A DNA stretch of 64,000 bases from Glycine soja (lineage: Eukaryota; Streptophyta; Magnoliopsida; Fabales; Fabaceae). The position numbers and the translations under genes are program-made. The first letter of the stretch is position 1. Each line of letters begins with the position of its first letter. The DNA lies in assembly GCF_004193775.1 (NCBI RefSeq), contig NC_041019.1, forward strand, positions 20,030,259 through 20,094,258. Direction: 5' to 3'. This document shows, in pieces, positions 9,800 to 21,516 of this stretch. The notes under the pieces are model-generated. The model saw only the letters and a program-made list of their open reading frames with translations, was not told the DNA's origin and made no database searches.

Positions 9800-12774
9800 T
9801 ACTATTGCATTCTACTAATATATGGTGTAGGCCACTGCTTTGCCTCATGATGACAATGTGTAGACCATAACAAAACTACTGGTGGTAATGGACAACGGTC
9901 TCTTAGAAATGCCTATTACATATGGATATACACAGTAAAATTATCATAAGACTATTTAATACATAAATTACACAAACAAAATTATAACGCTTTTACTTGA
10001 ACAAAATTATTACCATACACATGACCGATACATATTATGCGATGCACTGAACAATCTCTTGGTGGTTCACTTCTAAGAGGAAAAAAACGTCATGCTTTGT
10101 TGGAGAGACAGAGAAACAAGGATGACATTATACCTTGATATGATCATATATCCCATGTCGATTATATTCATCCATTTATTTATGGTAACCTGCACATAAC
10201 AATTTTTATTAGATTTATTTAAAGCAAAATTATTCCATCAAAATGTAACAAAAAACTTATATATCATGAATAATCTATCAACAAGTAGCAACCGCTTTAA
10301 TTTCTCAAATTTGTCTATGTCACCAAGCAGGTTGATATACTCATCAGACCATTTTGCAAGTTCTTTAAGCAAATGGTTGCGCACCAAAGACCATGAATCT
10401 TCACCCATACCTAACAAGGTAGCAATTGCACAATATCCACAGTTACCATCAACTTTGACATCAACAATGTTTTCAATGGAATCATGAATGCATGGATGAA
10501 ATTGATCCAACATCGGCATGGTCCTTTTAGGTTTTGCTTGCTCAGATGATGATGCACTATGTTTGACTGAAGAATTACTATTTTACACAGAATATAAATC
10601 ATTAACATACTCCCAGTAAGACGGATCATACTTTGTTGATCTTTGATGCTTGGTCATCGGTTTCTTATGAGCACCTTTTGTTTTGACCTTTTCTGGAGAA
10701 GCACACATAGAGTTTAGATTAGGGTAGGTAATTTCCCGAAGTTTACTCTTTAGAGTAACTTTTCCATATACATCAAATTCTTCAAACTGCTTGGATATGG
10801 TTTCCATCTCTTTGGTTATGCTTACTTCGGGCTCAGATAACCCTTGTCTGAAAAACTTAGCCTCCGCCAAAACATATGGATTACACCTAGAGGTATGCCA
10901 CCAAAAACATATCTAGCTAGCTCGCATGCACAAGAAAGACCATGAATAGTTCTCATTACACATCCACAACAAGAACTGTCAATACCAACATAACTCACAC
11001 GCTCATACTCAGCATCAATTTGGTTTAAAACATACCTTAATACCATGTCAAGTAATTTTTGTGTAAGGTAACTTTAAAAATATGTCCAACCACATGTCTA
11101 CTTGTCTCAAAAGATGCCTTAATTTCAGTGTGTGTAGCGTGATCATGTTGTTCATGGCTTCCCAAACACTACATAGGTCTCCAAGGCTATTTTGTAGTAG
11201 TCTTTTTAAGACCCGATGACCAGATTCAACCTTGCATATGAAATACACAAAAAAAAAACAAAAACAACTATTTTTATCCATTAAATCCTAAACCATAAAC
11301 AACAAAAAAACTTTACAATTTTCATACTTGTTGGTTGTTGTGTTTCCTAAATGCATGACCTTATTCGTCCAGGCTTTAACAAATCTTTCTTTGTGGGGAA
11401 TTATCCATGTTTGGTTGACATAGTCAACAAACATTGATCATGGTGAACAAGCAATTTCAAACTTCTTAAGGCACTCATTGAACTCTTCCTCAGAAGAACA
11501 ATTAACCAAACTCCCCCAGGCTTCCATGACATAATCCCATACATTTTTTTTTACCAAACAAGGATTTACATTTTGCCTTCACATTCTTATCAATGTGAAA
11601 CCGACACAACAAGTTGGTACACTCAAGGAATACATTTTTCACTACATTCATCAATGCTAGATCTCTGTCGATAACAATAACTCCAAGGAGAGCATCATAT
11701 ATGAGAAAAAGACATCGAAACCATTCTAGAACCCAAACAACATTATTTAGATGTTCTCCCTTCAAATAGGCAAAAGTAGCAGAGAATGTCATCCCTGTTG
11801 GTGTAACACCATCAATGTTAAGTAATGAGAGTCTGTACCTGTTTGTTTTGTAAGTACTATCTATCAAAAATACCAAATTACAGGCATTGCATAGCTTAAC
11901 TGCATCAGGATGACTCCAAAAGATATCACGTGCAACATCTTCATCCTTCAATCTATGGCAATCAATTTACTAATCTCGTTCAAGAAGCTTCATTAGTTGT
12001 TGTCTTTTAGTATTATTGTCTCTTATGGAAGAATGATATGCATTTCTTGCATTGTATACTTGTTTGATTGTTGTATAATTATTGACATTGTGCTCCTTCA
12101 ACGTTAGCAGAATATTTCTTGGTTTCACCATTGACTTTGTCATATCAGTAATAATAATCTTTTCATCCTTAGTCAATCGACCAACGTATGGATGTCCAAT
12201 TAATGACTTGACCAATTCATGATTGTGACTCCCACATATTAACTTCATCATCCATCATTCGCCTCCAACCACTGGTTTCCCGCGAAACTTAAAGGGACAC
12301 CCTCATTTTCTACTACCAGTAATTGTTCTTACCAAATCTTTCTTCCTGACTCTATACTGACCACTCCTTTCACAACCAATTAAGACAAATAATGTCCTTT
12401 CTCTCATATTAGTATTTGTGTCTGACCTCATAATCACTGCTACAAAAGCAATTTCGTAAGCAACAACTCGAGCCCTATTCAAAATATTATCATAGGTAGC
12501 AAACACCTACAATGCAATCCAGACATCTTTAGTCTTCAAGGGACATTCATTAACTTACTTTAACAACAAAAATTAATTTTAATACCTTATAAGATTTGAA
12601 GACATCAGAACAATCAACATGTTCTAATTTCACACCAGGTTCGTCTTCATTTTCTACATTCATATCAACTTCTTCAGACATTATACTGTCAAGCATCCAG
12701 TGATCTTCATCCATCTTAACAAAATATTGAAAAATTTCAATGACAAATAAACGACACCTAACCACAATATACAT
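9800..12774 (-). pseudogene. MULE transposase fused to an OTU cysteine-protease domain, degenerate
   Basis: Minus-strand fragments appear in this order. A FAR1-like N-terminal DNA-binding segment at 12303-12506 (motif RSGQYRVRKK). A segment at 11970-12251 (MMKLICGSHNHEL, GRLTKDEK). The MULE DDE domain at 11502-11951, with FLIDSTYKTNRYRLSLL giving the first Asp and VIVIDRDLALMNVVK giving the second. A run at 11048-11281 (LKRLLQNSLGDLCSVWEAM). A SWIM-like finger at 10822-11046 (CCGCVMRTIHGLSCACEL). A basic linker at 10583-10870. An OTU domain from 10519 on (DVKVDGNCGYCAIATLLG, holding the expected Asp and Cys). An OTU tail continues near 9810-10190. In-frame stops and frameshifts separate the pieces. 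OTU-bearing MULE transposases are a known plant subgroup. This copy cannot encode an intact enzyme. Confidence 0.85.
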
Positions 12775-12873
12775 ATACTATCGCGCAATATTTTTTTTAC
12801 TACATTTAATTATATAATACATTAAAATTAATAACCATATATATATTAAAAAACCAACAAAATCAAGTTCTTG

Positions 12874-14510
12874 TGTTGGATCGAGTGGCCTCAGAATAAT
12901 TAAGAAGGGGGGTTGAATTAGTTATTCCTAAAACTTTACCAATTAAAAAATTACTCTTTTAAGGCTTTTACTAAATTGTTAAGAGAATATGGAGTAGAAG
13001 AGAAACTTAACAGAAAGTAAAAGCGAAAATTAAATGCACAGCGGAAAGTAAAAGAGTAAGGAAGAAGGAAACAAACACACAAGAGTTTTTATACTGATTC
13101 GGCAACAACTCGTGCCTACCTCCAGTCCCCAAGCGACCTGCGGTCCTTGAGATTTCTTTCAACCTTTTAAAAAACCTTTTACAAGCAAAGATCCACAAGG
13201 GATGTACCCTCCCTTGTTCTCTTTGAAACCCTAGTGGATGTACCCTCCACTAGAACTAATCCACAAGAGATGTACCCTCTCTTGTTCTCAGTCAAACCCA
13301 AGTAGATGTATCCTCTACTTGTACCACAAAGGATGTACCCTCCAATGTGTTAAGACAAAGATCTCAAGCTGTTAAACCTTTGATACTTTGTGAATAAGGA
13401 TACAAAAGAATTCTCAGGCGGTTAAACCTTTGAACGCTTTTGTATTAGGGAATGAGAAGAATCAAAAGAATTCTCAGACTGTGTCGTTTTGAATTCTTTA
13501 ACAAGGGAGAAGGGAGACACAAAAGAATTCAGGCGGTTAGTCCCTTGTTCTTTTGAAAAAGAGAGAAGAGAGACACAAAAAGAATTCAGGCGGTTAGTCC
13601 TTGGCAAATTCTTTTTGGCAAAGGGAGAAGAGAATGAAAAGATGAATAGCACAAGTTTTCAAGGTTTAGAAAACCAGAAAACTTCATAAAGCTTTTGGTA
13701 TAAAGAAGAAGAAGTTCAAAGAGATTCAAGGCTTGTAAAGGATTGTAAGAGATTGATTGAAAATGCAAAACAAAGCCTTGCTTTTATAGACTCTTCATGT
13801 CTGGTCAAGAAGGCCATTCAGAAGAGTTATAATTTTTAGAAAAACTTAAAACCCATTTGAAAAAGTCAAAACCTTTTTGAAGAGTTACATCTTTAGATTT
13901 TTCAGAAACAAACACTGGTAATCGATTACCAAATAAGTGTAATCGATTACACGAAGCTTTTGAGTGAAAGGATGTGACTCTTCACATTTAAATTTGAATT
14001 TCAATGTTCAAGGGCACTGGTAATCGATTACCAAAACATTGTAATCGATTACAGCCTTTTGAAAATATTTGGAACGTTGTAAATTCAGTTTGAAAACTTT
14101 TTCAAACACATTTTGCTCTGGTAATCGATTACAACAATATGGTAATCGATTACCAGAGAGTAAAAACTCTTTGGTAAAGGTTTTGTCAAAAACTCATGTG
14201 CTATTCAAAGTTTTGAAAAACTTTTTAATACTTATCTTGATTGAGTCCTTTCTTTATTCTTGAATCTTGAGTCTTGAATCTTAATCTTGATTCTTGAGAT
14301 CTTGAATCTTAAATCTTGATTCTTGATTGTAGACTTTCTTCTTGAGTCTTGAATTCTTCTTGATTCTTGAACTCTTGACTTGTTCTTTGATTCACTTGAG
14401 TTGGTCTTTGATCTTTGAGCTTTTTGTTCATCACCTTTGTCATCATCTTTTGTTGTTGTTATCATCAAAACATCTTTGAATCACATTCACCATGAAGCCT
14501 TGCTTCTACA
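12874..14510 (-). mobile_element. Solo LTR of a Ty1/copia element inside MULE-1
   Basis: The block begins TGTTGGATCG and ends GCTTCTACA, and is flanked on both sides by TCTTG (12869-12873 and 14511-14515), a perfect 5-bp target duplication. A second copy of the same family at 53446-55165 is followed by a primer-binding site on its minus side, which shows that transcription of the family runs on the minus strand. No internal retroelement sequence lies between LTR and duplication, so this is a recombination-derived solo LTR of 1637 bp. It carries repeated 'ggatgtaccctcc' units (about 13200-13345), six GTAATCGATTAC palindromes (13917-14160) and a 'cttgaatcttga' simple-repeat tract (about 14245-14400). 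Confidence 0.93.
13917..14160. repeat. Cluster of GTAATCGATTAC palindromes in the solo LTR
   Basis: Six copies of the 12-base palindrome GTAATCGATTAC occur in three pairs. Two are extended to the 14-base perfect palindrome GGTAATCGATTACC at 13917-13930 and 14019-14032. The other LTR copy (54520-54770) keeps the same arrangement with one decayed unit. These could be protein-binding sites or simply lineage-specific LTR sequence. Confidence 0.8.
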
Positions 14511-14790
14511 TCTTGAACTTAAAATTGATAACCATATAATACATAAAAATTGCTAAAATTATTGAACTTAATTGTAATTTATCAGATTATAAGCACTTAT
14601 AACAACCAATTTTAAAGTATCACGACTCAAATAAATTATAAGTCTAAATTATTTTACAATATTTAATAACACTTCCAAAATATAAAAAAAAATATTTACA
14701 GATGGTTAATCAGTAAGTTATATAAAACTTACCAATTATTAATCCATATATATTATATAACTTATGGATTCATAATCCTTAATTTTTATA

Positions 14791-15139
14791 CACAAAAATA
14801 AAAACTATATCGAATAGAAGTTGCAATTTACTTTCACCGTTAACAACCACATCAACCACCACCACAATCATTACTTGTCGATGTAGCTTTGTAAGACTTT
14901 CAGCTCGACTAAAGCAGACACAATGGACCTCTCCTCTCACGGGAATGAATGAATGCGACGAAACCAACATAATTAATTAGTGAAGAAGGTGAAAGAAAAA
15001 GGTAAAAAGGAAGAACTACCAGGGGTATTTATGGAATATGAAAATATTGCTGGCTGCACAAGCAGAATGCTGGGTGCACAATGCAATCAGCTCAAAATGC
15101 AAGCGTGAAGCGTTGAAGCGTAAGAGCAAATTATAAATA
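14791..15139. other. Intergenic, upstream region of the RSZ gene
   Basis: AT-rich sequence between the presumed right end of MULE-1 and the RSZ leader. It contains CCACCACC-type pyrimidine/adenine runs near 14850 but no recognisable gene. It probably includes the RSZ promoter; a 'tataaataaaataat' stretch at about 15132 is a TATA-like candidate. Confidence 0.4.
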
Positions 15140-16769
15140 AAATAATAGAATTTCTAGGGCTTTAGAACTCTCCATTTTCTCTTCCGATCATCCAGAATCC
15201 TCGAGAATTCTTTTTGTTGAACTCACTTCTCTCTTGTTCGCCACGCACTCTTGTCTCTGCAAGTGTAAGGATTCAGGTTCATTCATTTCTCCAACACTCT
15301 TTTTCATCCATGCTATTAAAAAAAAAATTAAATCTTCAGAGGTTTTCCACGCTACTTCAACTGATTTTTCTTTCACTTATTGATTCAGTTTTTTTAATTT
15401 TTAGGTAGTTGATGATTTTTTTGGTTTTGTTTTAAATTTGTATAGAGTGATTCTGGTTCTGGAATTGATTTAAAAAAAAAACATTTTCAGTTTAGAAACA
15501 ATTAAAATAACTGTTAAAATATTGGTTTTATGACTTGCAAGTTGCTGATTTCAATTAAGTGATTAATTGTTCGTAAATTGGACTTTTATAAACAATAACT
15601 CCTTTCTAGAAGAAAAAAAATCTTTCCTAAAAGCTAGATCATTTCACAGCCTTGAATATGAGATGAGGAGTTCATGTACTTCTGTGGATTGGCAATGATA
15701 TGTTCTGTAGGTGCCAAGGTCCCTTCTTTTGTTATTTAGTCATTGGAATTTACAATATGTTGAATTTTGTTTGTGGTGTTTCTTTTTTCATGACTTGTTT
15801 TGTTCTATGTATGGTTTGTTGGTTGCATGTCTTATTTTGATGTTTGGTCATAAATGCAGTGTCTGGGTTGCTCGTAGACCACCAGGATATGCATTTATTG
15901 AGTTTGATGATCGGAGGGATGCACTTGATGCAATTCAGGCCTTGGATGGTAAGTATGCATTACTATTTTATCAATCTGTCATTATTTATCCGTGTTTGCC
16001 ATCCATGTTAAGCAATTGCCCTTGTGCCTTTTTTTTTTTTGCATTTTCTAAATTTTGTATTAGCATTGATGTTTGGGTTTCGTATAGGAAAAAATGGTTG
16101 GCGTGTAGAGCTTTCTCATAATTCCAAGGGTGGTGGCCGAGGAGGGCGTGGGCGTGGAGGTGAAGACACAAAATGCTATGAATGTGGTGAACCTGGACAC
16201 TTTGCTCGGGAGTGTCGATTGCGCATTGGATCACGTGGCCTTGGAAGTGGAAGGAGGCGAAGTCCAAGTCCTTATCGGCGTCGTAGAAGTCCAAGTTATG
16301 GGTATGATCGCAGGTGTGTTTGTTATATGCACATGCTATATACATGAATTAAAAAACTATGCATTTTAAATATCTTAGCCTTTTAGATTTTCCCTTTTTT
16401 TTATTGTTTGGACTTTGGATCGAATACCAGAATATAGAAATGTGCTTGGTATGTAAAGCAATGGAATCGGGACAGAAAGTCGTCCATTAAGTATTTGCAT
16501 GACTCAACCTGCTAAACTAGCTCAAGGTTGAAGAATCAAATGGCATTGCATCATATCATTTTTTTCAAAATTTTCATATCCCTAGCTTTTGTTCTTATAA
16601 ATTTGATCTTTGTTGAGATGCTTGTGATTGTTTTCCCGTTATGTGGACAACCATTCTCTCTTTGTGACTGTTGTAATGTGGATTGATATTCACCCTCTTT
16701 GTAGTCAATTTTTTAGCGTGTATATCTATCTCTCTATCTCTACCTCCTTCTCTCTATCTCTCTCTCTCT

Positions 16770-16815
<46 letters not shown>

Positions 16816-18500
16816 CCTAACTTAAAATTCTCTCTTCTTGGAGTTATCTAATTGTCTTCAGTATGTGTATATTATTGTTATTTTGTCATGGCGTTCTGAC
16901 TGAAAAGTATATTCATAAGCTAAAGTAATTCAAACTAACTACTTAGTGACTAGAGATCTCAATCTGAATATGGATGTGACTGCTGATCAAATTGACTTTC
17001 ATGGTATATAAAATTCCAGTCTTCATTTTTCAAAATGCATGCTGAGTCTTTTGGACATATGTCACTTTCTACTAGTAATTCCTTTGATAGTTTATTTATC
17101 TTCTCATGTTTTCTTTTGGATTTGCTTTATTTTATCAGGAGTTACAGCCCTCGTGGGAGAAGATCTCCAAGACGACGTAGCATATCGCTTCCCCGGGGTC
17201 GCAGCTATAGCAGGTCCCCTCCATATCGTCCTTCTCGCCATGATTCACCTTATGCCAATGTGTATGTTTATGTTCAACTCAGTTGTTCTTAACTATGAGT
17301 TAAATGAATGACATCATAACTTAGTACCCATATTAATTTAAATTCTTATTATTTCTTTTTTTTACCGTGATTAAAATCAGAATGTGAACGGAGCACGGGC
17401 TGATTGCTGAACAATTATTAGGAAGTTCTCTCTGCTATAAGTGTAGTTCCTCTGGGATTGGTTGAGCATACCACAGACATGTTAGTTCTGTTGATGTCAT
17501 GACAATGGGTATTGTTAAGAACTTGGCTTTTGACAAAACTACATAGTGTTGTAGCTGCCAAAAGGGTGCGTTGGACACTGTTTTGTGTCAGCTGTGTCTT
17601 CAGCTTACTGAAACCTGAAGGTTGCTTCAGTCTTCCCTTCTTTATGTAGCAAGTTATGTTAATTGTTTGTTCTTAGTCATACTATTTCTAATCCACTAGG
17701 GTAATTTTGATATATTTGCATTAAAGGTGCCTAAAATGTTCATGTTTCTTTGTTTTGAGGTGTGATTATCGGCCAAAACAGCATCGTTTCACCACTTACT
17801 ACATCTTGTCTGCTTCTCTGCTTCATGCCCCCACAATCGTCTCATCTTGTTGCTTCTGCATATAAGTTGACTAAAGGTTCGATGTCAACAAGTTGGTTGC
17901 ATATGACCTTTTTGCTTACTGTTCAGGAAAGAATGCTACATATGCATCCTACTTATGATTTGGAGGAGTCTAAAGGTGGATGGATAAATGTAGTCATTGG
18001 CTTGCTGCATCTTTGTGAAATTAAGTTAAATTGGGGTTCCTTTAGCGAGTAACTGCGTGTAGTGTCTGCTTCACACCATTCTATATAGTTATATTGATGG
18101 TTGCTGCTTCTAATTGTCTGCATTTGATTAAAATGCTACTTGTTTCATCCGTGGTCTCTGGTATATGCTTGCCGTTTGGGAGCAATGGTCATCATCTTGG
18201 TTGTGTAGGACACTGTATTGTGTATCCTCCTTCGGCAAAATCACCTGTTGATCTATGATCTCTGAGGACTGGGACTAGAAAGAGTGATTCCATTTAACCA
18301 ATTGAGTACTCGCCAAATGTTTTTCATTCTCCACTTGCTGCTCTTTGGTCTGTGTCCACAGTTTCCTCATGTGGCTGATTAACTTTTGCATGCTTCTGTA
18401 TGGAATTGTGTGTCATCTTCAGCTACTGGAATCCGTGTCACTTTGTCTCCAATCTGAAGTTTTGTTTTGCTAAATATCGTCCGCTCCTAATCAAGTGTAT
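15140..18500 (+). pseudogene. RSZ21/22-type SR splicing factor gene lacking its first coding exon
   Basis: RSZ proteins are nuclear splicing factors with an RRM, one CCHC zinc knuckle and an RS tail. A leader exon probably ends at 15264. Coding exons with good GT/AG sites are 15860-15948 (RRM second half, [20 protein letters not shown]), 16088-16313 ([14 protein letters not shown], Gly/Arg linker, knuckle CYECGEPGHFAREC, then RS repeats), 17139-17259 (RSYSPRGRRSPRRRS...) and 17381-17410 (ending NVNGARADC-stop). All join in phase. The normally first coding exon, which holds the start Met and the RNP2 part of the RRM (a VYVGNLD-like motif), is not found between 15265 and 15859. No in-frame Met precedes the RRM remnant. 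Without it the gene should not make a working RRM, so I call it a probable pseudogene. Sequence from 17411 to about 18500 resembles a long 3' UTR. Confidence 0.8.
16723..16814. repeat. Compound (CT)n(TA)n microsatellite in an RSZ intron
   Basis: A TCTATCTCTC-type pyrimidine tract passes directly into about 20 TA units. It lies in the intron between the zinc-knuckle exon and the RS exon. Confidence 0.95.
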
Positions 18501-20145
18501 TAACTCTGGTTGATTGGCAGCATTGGTTGCATTAGATATTTGAATTTGAGGAATTCATTGCTTCTTGCCCTTGTTTTAGAATGTGAGTTAAGTGTTGCCA
18601 CTGGCATTTAGCTCCACTAAGATTAGTTGATTTTGATCTGGTTAATTATGTTTTAAGAATTAAGTACTGTTTTTTTTTGTGCAAAAGAAGTATTGACTTG
18701 GGATTGACTAAATGAGAAAACTAAAATGTGGAAATGATTTTTGTTTTTTCTATATATCAAATCTGGTTTATTTTTATTTTATTTTATTTGATATGAGGCC
18801 TCTTTGTCCTGCCTGAACTACATGTTCCACCTGTTAGGGTAAAAATTATAATTGTTAAATTACTGTTGTGAAGACTATCTTAATTCTGTTGAAGTGTTGA
18901 TTTTTTAATTTTGGTATTTTTCTTTGCACCAAAAAGGTTTCGTTGAAGTGGTTTGATATAGGATTTAGGTGGGATGTTTTGGAGAATAAATGTCGCGATT
19001 TCGACGAATAGGATAGAGTATAAAATAAGTTCAACTTTACTGTCAAGCCTTTTTATTTTCTTTGATATTAGAGATACAGGAGGTGGGATTTACCTCATTT
19101 TTTGTCTAATCTATTAATCACACAAATGAGTTATAGTTATGCAACTTTACAAAGAGAATACTCCAAAGGTTTGATAGTAAAGTTGAGCTCATTCATGGTA
19201 TTAGTTATGACTTATGAATTTTAGTTTGCAATTTAAATGAGGTAGCGTTTATAAACACGACGTGAATTTCTTACTGAAAGGTATATAAAATATGATTACA
19301 ATTTGTCTACACCTATATTTTCATAATATTAATTATTTATAAAAAATATATTTGAAGTAAAATTTTAAATGCTTGTTAGCCTCATTTTAACACTTTGTTT
19401 TTATATTTTAATATTTAGTTATTGCACTTTAATTTTATGTATTTAATAATTGTAATTTGAATTATATTTACTGTAAATAATTTTAAAAAATAAAATTCAA
19501 TACATTATACAACTTTAGATTTTTATGTATTAAACAAACTTCTTAAGTATTGTCTCATATGATAAATAGAGTAATAACGTTGAAAATATTTAATTTAAAA
19601 ATTCTATATGCATTATTAGAAAATACATGCAGGTTTGGAAACACATGTGATTTTTGATTTAGGATAAAAGAAATGATTTAGATTCCGTTTTGAAATTTGA
19701 TCCAATTCAATCTAAATAAAATTTCCATACAGATATATAAATCTATGATAAAACATATTTACTAAGATAATTTTTAACTCTTTGAGTAAAGATATATAAA
19801 TGTAATTATTAAGTTGTGGAATTTATTTTTAATAATCTATTTTTATATCATGTTAATAGTCTATGTTTGAAGATTATACAACTATTAACTATATAATGAC
19901 TTATAAATGAGATATATGACATTTTTAATTGTTTTCTCCATATTTATTATATATTTTATTATTTATTTGATACTTCAATAAATAAAATAAAAGTAAGATT
20001 ACAACCAAAACATATCTAATCTAAATCACTTGAATTTGATTGGATTGGTTGATTATCATATTTAAATTTTAAACCTAATTGCTCAAATTATTAAATAAGA
20101 AAACTGAAATGATCCAATAAGATGAGTTTTCTTTTCAAATCTTGG
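18501..20145. other. AT-rich intergenic region, no gene seen
   Basis: No ORF with a recognisable family occurs. From about 19250 onward the sequence is very AT-rich, with many short A/T runs typical of legume intergenic DNA. Confidence 0.6.
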
Positions 20146-20369
20146 GGACATTTGGTAGGGAAAAAAAATTTCATATATGAATCATGATACCTAGAAATGA
20201 AACAATATGTTTGGTTGGCCATAAATGGTCTTGGAAAAGTTTCTTGGAAATAAAAATATAAATGATATTTTTATCACATACTTTAATTATTTATCCTATT
20301 AAATAATCTAATAAGAGTGGCATGATATTTTTACTTGTAGTAAAAGAAAATTTTATCTTGAAAAATTAA

Positions 20370-20706
20370 GGGTGTGTTCGGTTTGTATTTTTATTTTCTG
20401 AAAATTGTTTTTATTTTTAAAAGATTAGAATTTTGAAAACATGTTTGGTTTGACTTTTTATTTCCTGCTTTCAGAAAATAAAAACATTCCTTGTCACCGC
20501 GTATGTGAAGGAAAGGTATTTTTAAATTTGATGAGGTTCCTATTTTCAACTGAAAACGAGATTTTATTATTTTCATTTTTTGGTTCGTTTAAGAAAATAT
20601 TTTTATTGAAAATGTTTTTAAAAGTCCAACCAAACACATTTTCATCACCATTTTCTATTTCCAGTAAAAAAAATGAAAACAGAAAACAACCAAACCAAAC
20701 ACCCCC
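20370..20706. mobile_element. Tourist-like (PIF/Harbinger) MITE
   Basis: The 337-bp segment starts GGGTGTGTTCGGTTTG and ends with the inverted counterpart CAAACCAAACACCCCC. It is flanked by TAA on both sides (20367-20369 and 20707-20709). Three-base TWA duplications and GGG-TGTTTGGTTT termini are typical of PIF/Harbinger-derived MITEs. The body is A/T-rich with self-complementary 'gaaaat/attttc' runs and no coding capacity. Confidence 0.8.
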
Positions 20707-20709
20707 TAA

Positions 20710-21516
20710 GATTCCCACCTTCCTGCACAACAAAGTTTTCATGGGAGACTGCTTAGAAAACATTCTCAAGAATTTTATTTTTGAAAATAGATATCAAACA
20801 TGAGAAAAAAAATTCCTAATTTAAGGTTCTCAGTAAACTGAAAATTTCTCCACTACCAACTGCCCCTTAATATGCTCTAAGGTAGTATTTTGTAAAAAAG
20901 GAAAATTTTTAAACAATAAATAATTTTTTATTTGGATATTTTAACATAATAGAAGATGGAGCTAAAGCGAAAAAGACACAAATAATTAGTATTTTTTTGT
21001 GTGAAGAAAATAATTAGTACGATTGATTATTTAACACATTAATCATACTTTTCTTCTCTTGTATTTTTATCTCTCCAGCTAGAGTATATCCTATTGTTCA
21101 AGAATAAGAGAAAATTCAAATAGGATAATTTTAGTAAAGGGGGATTTTTTTTTTCTTCTTTTCGGCATTACATTTCATTTCTACTTTCTTGACAATGTCA
21201 ACATTCATAGGACAAAGTCAATGGAACGAAAGAATTGTCTTATGTCTGTTTACACATCTCACCATTCAATGTGTGTGTGTGTTTTTTATATTTTATATAT
21301 TAAAATAAAATTATTAAATATTAAAATTAATAAATGGTCAAGTCTCATCCAGTTGGAGAGGATCTTTTTCCTATCTTCTATTGTCATAAGTCAACTCTTC
21401 TCCCTTCTTTATCTCCAATAGAGCACAAACATAAGAAAACACTGGTTTCTATAGATCTTTAGGGAGTGCCATAATCTTCACCTTGTAAATTTCACTGTTC
21501 TTAGAAGTGAAGAGAC
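20710..21516. other. Intergenic and promoter region of the 330-residue membrane protein gene
   Basis: AT-rich and without coding features. A short GT run occurs at about 21270 and TATATTTTATATATTAAAA-like sequence lies about 200 bases upstream of the ATG at 21517; any of these could be core promoter, none is decisive. Confidence 0.4.

Larger units (their letters stand above)
6491..14790. mobile_element. MULE-1: decayed Mutator-like element with PMD gene and OTU-type transposase
   Basis: This block lies between the HAK/KUP N-terminal exon and the RSZ gene and contains two convergent broken transposon genes: a PMD gene on plus and a MULE transposase fused to an OTU domain on minus. Candidate termini share an imperfect GGATTnnnAATCC motif: near 6509-6590 on the left (repeated three times with spacing) and 14720-14787 on the right in inverted orientation. 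The ends are diverged and no target duplication could be fixed, so the limits are approximate. A later solo LTR sits at 12874-14510. The element is dead: both genes carry stops and frame breaks. Confidence 0.6.

Noticed and set aside
13199..13345. CRISPR-like array from the evenly spaced 'ggatgtaccctcc' repeats
   Set aside because: This is LTR sequence in a plant genome; the intervening bases are partial copies of the same unit and no cas genes are possible here.
16628..16825. ORF with SLSLSL and IYIYIY runs
   Set aside because: Produced entirely by translation of the CT/TA microsatellite within an RSZ intron.
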